A stretch of DNA of 64,000 nt from Branchiostoma floridae. Its lineage: Eukaryota; Chordata; Leptocardii; Amphioxiformes; Branchiostomatidae. The notes under the pieces are model-generated. The model worked only from the letters and a program-made list of their open reading frames with translations, ran no database searches and was not told where the DNA came from. Below, piece by piece: positions 55,983 to 64,000 of the stretch; the first letter of the stretch is position 1; every line of letters starts with the position of its first letter. The position numbers and the translations under genes were made by a program. The stretch covers positions 14,802,996-14,866,995 of the forward strand of contig NC_049996.1 of NCBI RefSeq assembly GCF_000003815.2, in the 5' to 3' direction.

Positions 55983-56815
55983 GCGGTGGTTCCTTGTGAC
56001 AGGTGGTTCCCTGTGACAGGTGGTTCCCTGTGACAGCTGGTTCCCTGTGACAGGCGGTTCCCTGTGACAGGTGGTTCCCTAGCTGTGACAGGTGGTTCCG
56101 TGTGACAGGTGGTTCCTGCGACAGGTGGTTGCCTGCAACAGGCGGTTCCCTGTGACAGGCGGTCCCTGCAACAGGTGGTTCCTTGTGACAGGTGGTTCCC
56201 TGTGACAGGTGGTTCCCTGTTACAGGTGGTTCCCTGTGACAGGCGGTTCCCTGCAACAGGCGGTTCCCTGTGACAGTAGGTTCCCTGCAACAGGTGGTTC
56301 CCTGTGACAGGTGGTTCCCTGTGACTGGTGGTGGTTCCCTGTGACAGGTGGTTCCCTGTGACAGGTGATTCCCTGTGGCAGGTGGTTCCCTGTGACAGGT
56401 GGTTGCCAGTGACAGGTGGTTCCCTGTTACAGGTGTTTCCCTATGACAGGTAGTTCCCTGTGACAGGTGGTTCCCTGTGACAGGTGGTTCCCAGTGACAG
56501 GTGGTTGCCTGCGACAGCTGGTTCCCTGTGACAGGTGGTTCCCCGTGACAGGTGGTCCCCTGTGACAGGTGGTTGCCCGTGACAGGTGGTTCCCTGTGAC
56601 AGGTGGTTCCCTGTGACAGGTGGTTCCCAGTGGCAGGTGGTTGCCTGTGACAGGTGGTTCCCTGTGACAGGTGATTCCCTGTGACAGGTGGTTGCCTGTG
56701 ACAGGTGGTTCCCTGTGACAGGTGGTTCCCTGTGACAGGTGGTTCCCTGTGACAGGTGGTTCCCTGTGACAGGTGGTTGCCTGTGACAGGTGGTTCCCTG
56801 TGACAGGTGGTTGCC
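55983..56815 (+). repeat. 17-bp minisatellite, about 49 units
   Basis: The unit GTGACAGGTGGTTCCCT is repeated with point changes over about 830 bases. Because 17 is not a multiple of 3 and the unit lacks stop codons on the minus strand, all three minus frames can stay open as a 17-residue repeat; these are not genes. Each unit carries CAGGTG, an E-box of the ZEB/Snail type. It lies upstream of ankyrin gene 5, between its coding exon and the leader block near 57046. Confidence 0.97.
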
Positions 56816-57040
56816 TGAGTTATTTTTATAATATATGCTATATCTTATAGACCAAGAGTAACTGTTACAGTACAATGTACTCTATTGTAAAAGAAGTATA
56901 TAGTGATGTATTGAAGTATAAGTGTAACAGTAATATAACTTTTCAATACCTTCAGCAGTTGGATGTTGGATAGGCTCCCCCACTGTAGACTCTGGGTGTC
57001 TGGTGTGTTAAGATGTCCCAGTTACCTTCTCACATGCCCA

Positions 57041-57060
57041 GTTTCACAAGGAATTGGCTA
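57041..57060 (-). promoter_or_regulatory. Leader motif upstream of ankyrin gene 5
   Basis: AGCCAATTCCTTGTGAAAC on the minus strand, one base different from the cluster consensus. It is the nearest copy to gene 5, though the minisatellite separates them. The GGGGAAT partner is not obvious here. Confidence 0.5.
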
Positions 57061-57139
57061 CTAGTAGTAGCTGTAACACAAAGGTGTGTATTCTATTACT
57101 TCCTGAGACTAGTAAAAGATGACTATTTTGATTGCAAAC

Positions 57140-57830
57140 TGCTTTCCTTTACAGTAACTACTATTTACTAGTCTTAACAGTCAATTCAAATTCAGAAACT
57201 CAAGTACACAATGACTCAGATTACTGCATACTTACTAGTTAAATACAGCCTCTTATACAAGTCTATCCTTGTGTCGTCCTGACTCTCTTGAATGTCTAAG
57301 AAAACCTGATGTTTTCTTGCAGTCGTTCCAGCATCCGCGCAGTTCTGGTGATCCAATGTGTCTCTTCAGATAACTTCTCGAGAGTGGCTTTTCATCCCGT
57401 CTTGACTCCAAGTGTCTTAGAAGGTCCCAGTAACTTTTTCAGTCCTCAGTTTCACAAGGAAATGGATGCCAACCTTAGTTTCATGACATCATGTCAGGTA
57501 GTTTCTATGTACATGACGTGGGTGTCAAAGGGAATTTCAGACTTCCTTTTACCCATTTATAAACGTTATTGATGATTCCCATTGATACTTTAATGTTAGA
57601 CATAACTCTATATACAATTTACATGTATTGAAGAATATTTCTCCATTTGCATGTTGAGAAAAAAGGCAAATTTTTGCTACTGTCCACTCTTAAAGCTGAT
57701 GTTGACACCACATGTACAACCTTGTTTTTCACCTTTGCCTTTGGGGTTAGCAGTTGGACAGGTGTGTACTGTTTGCTGAGGATCACGTGGAGTTGTTTTG
57801 TGATGCAAAGCGTAACGTTCTCCATACTGA
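57140..57830 (-). promoter_or_regulatory. Orphan ankyrin-gene 5' flank without its gene
   Basis: This block aligns with the 5' flank of gene 4 (53170-53800). Shared parts are an AAACTCAAG-ACACA segment, CTTTTTCAGTCC, TTTCACAAGGAAATGG at 57451-57466, a CATGACATCATGTCA element, AAGGGAATTTC at 57528-57538 and TTGCTACT-TCCACT. No ankyrin ORF follows it before gene 5's own leader. It is either an alternative promoter of gene 5 or the remains of a deleted paralogue. Confidence 0.65.
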
Positions 57831-57931
57831 TGCTGTCAGTAACGTAAACATTGCTGCATTCCTGTACTTACTGAATTGCTGGGAGGGGCCCTCTAACGTA
57901 CAAGTAGATAATTACATTTCTTTTTATCATA

Positions 57932-58327
57932 TCAGGCTACACCAAATTTATTTGTTGCTTCTCAGATTCGCCTGTCAATTTTTTTCCATTTTTAAAAAAA
58001 ATCAAGTCCCAAGAAAAAATAATACAGGTATTGCTATCACAAACCTGTAAATATTGCCATTCAGAGCCACATACACATAATCTCAGTGAAAAATTCAGAA
58101 CTGCAGTTAACAATGTTGAATCAAAGGAAGGAATGATTGCATAAAACATGCCATTAAGATATGAAAACTTTAATAACCCTGTTGTTTTGTGTTTATTTAA
58201 GCCATATATCTTCACAATTACACCTTTTGAAAAAATTCATTTTCTTTTGATTTTTGACCGGTCTGTCCAATTTTTTTTCTGAAATTGAAAAAATTCAAGA
58301 AGCAACAAATGAATTTGGTGTGGCCTA
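57932..58327. mobile_element. MITE-like element with AGGCTACACCAAATTTATTT ends
   Basis: AGGCTACACCAAATTTATTT-GTTGCTTCT at 57933 is inverted as AGAAGCAACAAATGAATTTG-GTGTGGCCT at 58297-58325. Inner pairs include TGTCAATTTTTTT against a TTGAAAAAATTC-type arm. About 395 bp lying between genes 5 and 6; no ORF. Confidence 0.8.
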
Positions 58328-58845
58328 AAGGTACTATTGTACAAAAATTTTGGAATACTGTTAGTTCATTTTTTGTAATGACATACTGGGTTGAAAGTCT
58401 TCAGTTTGAATATTCTAAGTACTTGTAGTACCATTTTTGTATGCAAATTATTTTTGATTTTTTTAAATTTTCCCTCTAGTTTTTCTAGTTTCTCTACTTT
58501 CACATTCAAAAGAGTGTATTGTAGGCAATATTGAATATTCTAAAAATTAATTACTTGTATCACTCATGAATTTTTCCTGACTCATAGTCATAACACCAAT
58601 CTTCCATCTCATCCTAGTTTACAATCATAATGCTCCTGTGCCTTGATACTTATTAAACATTAGTGAAGCTTATTATTATAAGTTAACTCTGTCTTATCAT
58701 TATAAACATTTAGACCTGATTGATTTCTTTAGGCCTGTCTTAATTTGACAACACTCCTCCACACCGTTTCTTATTTCCTCATTGATGACAAATGTATTTA
58801 AAACCTCCCACTGCTCTTTCTTTATTTAGAATTTCTTCTGATTTC

Positions 58846-58909
58846 TCACAGTGACTGGTCAGAATCTTCCTCTGAATAAATCATCTTGCCGAACACTTGG
58901 TTCTTCTCG
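58846..58909 (-). pseudogene. Relic of the acidic tail of ankyrin gene 6
   Basis: Directly after the gene 6 stop, the frame continues REEPSVRQ, matching REEASVEQ of protein 5. Then, after a deletion and in another frame, SEEDSDQSL and a stop match the EEEEDSDESL end of protein 5. The GAVGGF...VLVI core is missing. The tail was therefore lost by a stop codon (AAG-TAA where gene 5 has AAC-AAA) plus a deletion. Confidence 0.85.
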
Positions 58910-60271
58910 TTACTTCTTTTTTCCATGGCTTTCTAGCCTTGCTGTCAGGTAGTCAATGATGTCTTTGTGCCCTCCATGTTCAGCCATGTCCAGGGGAGTC
59001 AGACCAGTGTTCGGGGTTTCTGCATGGATGTCTGCTCCTGCTTCTACCAGGAGTTTGACAATGTTCAACAGATTGCCGTCTACTGCCAGGTGTAGAGGGG
59101 TGAGATGGTCCTTTTTAACCTCCAAGTTTGCACCTTTTTCGATGAGCAGTTTAACAATTGTTGCAGTTTCATCAACCATCCAAAGTGAAGTATATTTACA
59201 CTGTTCTATCACAGCATGTAGGGGAGTTGTACCATCATTTGCTGCATGATTCACAACAGCTGCATTATTTGAACCAATCTGCTGTATCAGCAGCTTGAAC
59301 ATCTCGGCAAAATGTGCATTGATAGCCACGTGAAGGGGAGTTAAGCCCTCGTGAGTTGGAATGTCAACTTTTGCATGGGACTGGAGTAGTATTTTGGCTG
59401 TGGTGACATTCCTTGCCTCAGCAGCAAAATGAAGAGGTGTCATTCCTCTACTATTTTGGATGTTGGATTTTGCTCCATGCTGAAGTAAGAGCTGAACTGT
59501 TGCGTGAGCATTTTTCTCAACAGCTAAGTGAAGAGGAGTCATTTTCTCCCTATTCTGGATGTTGGTTGTTGCCCCATGCTGAAGTAAGCACTGAACTGTT
59601 GCTTCATTCCGTACCTCTAATGCATTGTGAAGAGGAGTCATGCCGTTCCCATCTTGAATGTCAGCTCTTGCACCATTCTGGAGTAAGATGTCAACTGTGA
59701 CACTGCCCTTTCTAGATTCCATGGCAGCAAAGTGGAGCGGGGTTTGACCATCTTTATTCTTCAAGTCCACTGTTGCTCCAGCTGTTAACAGCAAGTTGGC
59801 GATCTTCTTGTCAATGACTGGATGAGGAGCCCCGTGCTGAAAAGTACGTCCATACTTTTCTAGGGGGCCAGCCTGCTGCCCTACTGAAAATATTATCTCT
59901 GTGATAAAGTGCAGTGGAGCTAACCCCTCGTCATTGGTTACATTGACATCAGCACCACATTGGTGGAGCAGTTTTTCCACAAGGTCCACTTTCCTCTGTA
60001 TGACAGCAAGGATCAAGGCAGTTACGCTGAACTCATAATAGTGTCCCTTATAGATACTACATGCATTGACATTTGCACCTGCTTTGACCAGAGCACAGAC
60101 AACTACAGGAGAACCAGAGACACAGGCTTGTTGTAGGAAAGTTCCTTTTGTTTGGGATCGTCCATGATATGGCTTGTTCAGGTCTATGTCTCCAGTGGAG
60201 AGTATTTGGTGGATTTCCTTGAGATTGTTATGTGTTATGGCATTCCATAATTTGTCAGATGCCATTTTCAA
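58910..60271 (-). CDS. Ankyrin-repeat protein 6 (453 aa), expanded repeats, tail lost
   Basis: Single-exon ORF starting MKMASDKLWNAITHNNLKEI. It has about ten to eleven ankyrin repeats. Relative to protein 5, roughly three extra units are inserted (TPLHNAL, TPLHLAV, TPLHFAA and TPLHVAI repeats at about residues 205-330), rich in LLQHGA..NIQN. The unit-to-unit likeness suggests recent internal amplification. It ends RLESHGKKK, with the acidic SIM-like tail of protein 5 surviving only as a broken relic downstream. The leader block at 62489 is about 2.2 kb upstream, so a long 5' UTR intron or a nearer unrecognised promoter is needed. It is probably an intracellular protein adaptor; partner unknown. 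Confidence 0.9.
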   Translation of the reverse strand: MKMASDKLWNAITHNNLKEIHQILSTGDIDLNKPYHGRSQTKGTFLQQACVSGSPVVVCALVKAGANVNACSIYKGHYYEFSVTALILAVIQRKVDLVEKLLHQCGADVNVTNDEGLAPLHFITEIIFSVGQQAGPLEKYGRTFQHGAPHPVIDKKIANLLLTAGATVDLKNKDGQTPLHFAAMESRKGSVTVDILLQNGARADIQDGNGMTPLHNALEVRNEATVQCLLQHGATTNIQNREKMTPLHLAVEKNAHATVQLLLQHGAKSNIQNSRGMTPLHFAAEARNVTTAKILLQSHAKVDIPTHEGLTPLHVAINAHFAEMFKLLIQQIGSNNAAVVNHAANDGTTPLHAVIEQCKYTSLWMVDETATIVKLLIEKGANLEVKKDHLTPLHLAVDGNLLNIVKLLVEAGADIHAETPNTGLTPLDMAEHGGHKDIIDYLTARLESHGKKK

Positions 60272-60274
60272 GGA

Positions 60275-62480
60275 TGATTTTAGTTTTATTACTTAAGTCT
60301 GAGTAAGCTGTTATTTTAGTGTGATACAGTTTGTTTTCTTTCGTTCAAATTTAAAGTTCAAACTTGGAAGACTAGATGATCTTTGTGTCAAAAGAGGAGT
60401 AGCAAGTGCCCGTTTCTGGTCTTTGTCTCTTGTGGGCACAGTTGATTGGCAAATACAAATTTCTATGCTGTCCTGTTCTGTGTCCCAAGGATATTATGGT
60501 AATGCCCTTGTTTATCCAGACTTTCTTGTAAAGTGGTTCCTCTTGCAAAAGTCCAATTGAAGTATGAATTTGACAAATGTGTGCAAAGTTTTTGACTGTC
60601 AATTATTGGGTTGCTGAATCCTGAAAGGGGTGAAAACAGGGAATGAAGGTAATGACTCTATCATATGAACAAAATTCATGTTATAAGTTCATTGAGCTAT
60701 GATGTCACTACTTGTCAACAATTGCCAATGCCAAGCAAATGTACACATTTCAGTTTCATATGATTTAACTCCAAAGATAGCTTTATACAAAAATTTTGAA
60801 TCATAAATTAATCTATGTTTAAGAAACTGTAAAGCTATGTTGATTTGATTGTTATGAATGACATCCTCTTGGAACCCCAAAACTGAACTGAGCAATTTGT
60901 GAATGAAAAAAGGTACTGTGTCCATTTTATAGGTTGGCCCCTATAAAAAGTTGCCTTCATTTACATTTTGTATAAGATACATTTCGTATTAGTGGTTAGG
61001 AATGTTGAACATATGACTGAACACAGTACAGAGTAGGGCTGGGTATGGCATACCATACGTACAAAACGTTTTTTTCTTATTGGACTGGTCCAGAAAAACC
61101 GGACCTAAAAAAAATAGGTGGACCGGATGTTGGACCTAATGGAAAATGAACAGATTATCTGATCAGGCATTCACACGTTTTGGGGCTTACCGGCCGAGGA
61201 AAATAACAAGAGCAAAGTAAAGTAGAGTCTATAGTCATTTCTACCAAGTTTTACAGTCAACCATACAAAGGCAGCTGCAAGCCTTGTAGGATTTCAAAAC
61301 GTCAATGGGAGTCGAATACACCACAAAACAGATTTCTTTGCAACGGAATGGACCATTGTTTTGAGCGTTACCCCTTCACAAATTATCACATACTGAATCA
61401 GGTTCAGGTCCAGACCTGAACCTGACCCTCTGGACCTGAACCGGACCTGGACCTGAATTTTCTGTACCGGTACTCACCCCTAGTACAGAGTATTGTATAC
61501 CAAACAATAGATTTTTCATTTTTGTTCTTTCACATTCTTTGACCTTGAAACTGACCTTGGCATTTGTATGACATTAGTATACATTTGACAATTTTTGTTG
61601 CTACCTATGGCATATATTTGGTCATTCTGCTGTTTTGAAAAGTTACAGTATGGTTGAAAACTTTTTGGAAGGCCGAAAATCCATGCGAAAATTCATGCGC
61701 GTATGAATGTCATCCACTTAATCTAATCATCATGGCCTAAGGGTAGAGAAAAGTGTGATAAAAAAACAGAATTTCTGTCAGGAGAGTCCCTGTTGACAGA
61801 ATCTCCTATCAGTGTATCTGTGTACTTACCAGAGAAATATAAATCCTGAGATTGAAGTGAAATTGATCTAAATTTTAGACACACAGAGACACACATTCGG
61901 GGCGATGGAAGTAGGAGTGATAGCAATGAAGCAGGAAAGGGGTGGGGTTGGGGTTGAAGGGCTATTATAATAGACATTGAAACACATTGTGCCTCTCAGC
62001 AATTCCATTTACAAATATGGAAGGACATACTGGAAGACCAATCACCTAACAGGTCCTTCTGCACTGTAGCGGAGGACTACAAAGATATCAGTCATATTCA
62101 CAATTGTACAGAAAAATTTATATGCTGGGATCACATTCTCCTGATTCTGCATCTGATAAAGATATCTCTACCCTGACATGCATGATAAAAGAACTAAAAA
62201 AACTAAATGAATTTAACCGTATGTAATGTTTGACATGGACCGTGAATTCAAAACGAACACATAGATTAGCTGACTAATTAATATAGATTAATAGATCATG
62301 ATAGTAAACAGTCACACAATCATGTACAATTTGTACTTACTTTTGCTGTTGCTGTTCATGAACAAGTATAGTTGAACAAAGTTATAACTATATCGTTTGC
62401 AAACAAACTTCTTGAGAGTTGTGTTCTTTCTAATGTCTTCCAGTGTCCCAGGGCTGGTCCCACATGTCCCAGCGTCTGTG
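60275..62480. other. 5' flank of ankyrin gene 6
   Basis: The first 330 bases align with the 5' flank of gene 5. The dispersed repeat shared with PRIM1 occupies 61165-61492. No exon is visible in the rest. A run of AGGTCCAGACCTGAACC and CCGGACCTGGACCTG motifs occurs at 61400-61460. Confidence 0.55.
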
Positions 62481-62488
62481 TGCTCCCA

Positions 62489-63070
62489 GGTTTGAAAAGG
62501 AAATGGCTGATGATCATGAGACAAAAGGTATATATACTTTACTACTAGTATGTATGATGTAATGGTCTATATCTGGATCTGGCAGGTTCTTTCAAGAGGC
62601 TGTCAAGGGGAATGTCAGTGCTAAATCCTTTTCACTCATACAGAAACAGAATCATGATTGCCATGTACACAGAAATCAGTGTTACACTATACAATATGTA
62701 TTGTAGTAGGTTTTAATTTGAAGGTGAAGAAAACATCGTGAGTGATATGTCTGACAAGTCTTAATGCTACAACTGATGTACCTGGAAATCCACCAGTGTA
62801 GCCTTGTTTTTCAAATTCAGCTGACAGGTTGGACTTTAGGCTGGCGACACTTAGATCGTCAGCAGGATTTTATATATTAACTCAGTAAGAGGCAAAGTAC
62901 AAGCACTTTGCCTCCAGTTAATATAAAATCCTGCTGACGATTTCAAGTTTCACTGTGTGTCGACTGAGTCTAAAGTCCAACCTGTAGCTGAATTTCAGTG
63001 TACTTTTACCTGCTGTTGACATAATGACCAGAATAATGGACCCATGATTTTAGGAGACACTGTAGGTGAC
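62489..63070 (-). promoter_or_regulatory. Duplicate of the gene 3 5' flank (leader block upstream of gene 6)
   Basis: AGCCATTTCCTTTTCAAACC (minus strand) at 62489-62508 and AAGGGGAATGTCAGTG at 62605-62620 align with 51127-51256. Further likeness continues to about 63070 (ATCATGATTGCCATGTA, TAGCCTTGTTTTTCA, GGTTGGACTTTAGGCTG, AGGAGACACTGTA). It either serves gene 6 or is left from a lost paralogue. Confidence 0.6.
62812..62993. mobile_element. Palindromic hairpin element in the duplicated flank
   Basis: Arms CAGCTGACAGGTTGGACTTT-AGG and CTAAAGTCCAACCTGTAGCT-G enclose ATCGTCAGCAGGATTTTATA and its complement TATAAAATCCTGCTGACGAT, with AGGCAAAGTAC/GCACTTTGCCT in the centre. A degraded copy is at 51437-51570. 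About 180 bp. Confidence 0.85.
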
Positions 63071-64000
63071 ACTGACAATACATTTTGTATTATGGTCTGT
63101 AAATGCATCATACTGTGAACAAACTGAGTTGCATTTTGTTATATTACGGTACTCTGGAAGCGGCAGAACACGGTGTGGCCTTGAGTTTACTGAGCCACAA
63201 GCTCTGTTATGATGAACTCCAAGCCACCAGGTACATAATGTAGGGCCAAACTGACATGTCTTGAGTCCATCACCAAAAGTAGCGAGTTGAAATGGCAAAA
63301 GGGCATGGGGGCTGGAGACTAACAGGACCCACAAGCTACTTGGAGCACTACTCTGGCTTCCAGCACAGACCATCACCACAATAATTATTGTCCTGACAAC
63401 AAACTTAAAATAGAATCAATGCCCCCTTTTCCTTCCTATATAGACTCCTACCACAAAATTAAGTCCCAGTAAACTTATTCAATTCACAGCTTAAGCACAT
63501 ATTATGAACATGCAGTGAAGGGCCCTTGTGTTAGGCTGGGGAAGGCTGGAAATGAGGATGCTTAAAATGGTGCTTCAAGACCTAAATGTTAGTTTCTCAA
63601 ACTCAGCTTGTCACTTGGTACAGTCACACACACACAGATACACACACACACAAACACACATGCTTAGTAATACACACACTCACACACAGTCACGCACACA
63701 CACACATGCATACACACACTCACACACACAGTCACACACACACACATACACAATCACACACACACACTCATACACACACAGTCATACACACAGAAACAAT
63801 TACCCGGTTAAAACAAACCCAAAGTATGATGATCCCAGTTAACCTTTTTTTAGTGAACTTTGGCCATTAACAGATTACAAACTTACTGTAACTTGAAATG
63901 GCTGAACCAAATAATTCAAGGGAACATCCCTACCCTGGTCCCCCCTAAAGGCTAATCCCCCCCCTAAACCCCCAATATGTCTGAAAAAAAAAAGGGACTT
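63071..64000. other. Right edge of the window, no gene seen
   Basis: A CA-rich microsatellite lies at 63624-63795. The other sequence shows no exon with splice or homology support. A 109-codon minus frame at 63050-63379 has no recognisable protein. Confidence 0.5.

Noticed and set aside
56441-56875. Long minus-strand frame of GNHLSQGTTCH-type repeats (also 55954-56290)
   Set aside because: It is the translation of a 17-bp minisatellite that is open in all minus frames; no start, splice or homology support.
41275-60271. Assigning the cluster to IkappaB, BCL3 or NLR families
   Set aside because: Only ankyrin repeats and short tails are visible; there is no DSGxxS degron, Rel-binding PEST pattern, NACHT or death-fold domain.

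Overview
The window reads as animal nuclear DNA from an invertebrate deuterostome, most likely a lancelet (Branchiostoma). The reasons are short spliced exons with GT-AG introns, moderate AT richness, many small tRNA-headed SINE-like and inverted-repeat (MITE-like) elements of the kind I associate with amphioxus, and a primase that is very close to vertebrate PRIM1. The species is an inference. There are two 100-N assembly gaps, at 32720-32819 and 48312-48411.

Layout. (1) 3698-11076, plus strand: a complete 12-exon gene for the small catalytic subunit of DNA primase (PRIM1, 430 codons). E2F-like and NRF1-like sites lie just upstream, and one intron has AT-AC (U12-type) signals. (2) 11077-13722: a gene-free convergent interval. 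(3) 13723-27050, minus strand: a 10-exon inositol 1,4,5-trisphosphate 3-kinase (489 codons). Reading phase is kept across every splice junction I assigned. (4) 31100-32524, minus strand: a 3-exon gene for a small secreted six-cysteine protein (110 codons) that I do not recognise. (5) 32.8-41.2 kb: a repeat-rich stretch with no credible gene. It holds a decayed mariner element and several hairpin elements. (6) 41275-60271, minus strand: a tandem cluster of six ankyrin-repeat genes, each with an intronless ORF. One is broken by an 8-bp insertion, one has lost its C-terminal tail to a stop codon, one has diverged in its tail, and there are orphan pieces of further copies. (7) 60.3-64 kb: a duplicated ankyrin-gene 5' flank and repeats.

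How it fits together. Primase and the IP3 kinase are conserved housekeeping and signalling genes and are functionally unrelated neighbours. The ankyrin cluster looks like a lineage-expanded family still undergoing birth and death. Five of the six members share an upstream block (a GCCATTTCCTTGTGAAAC-like leader motif, plus a GGGGAAT motif 50-100 bp further upstream). Three members end in a conserved hydrophobic-acidic tail that resembles a phosphorylation-dependent SUMO-interacting motif. A second theme is partial tandem duplication of exons inside introns. Both conserved genes carry decayed exon fragments next to the functional exon.
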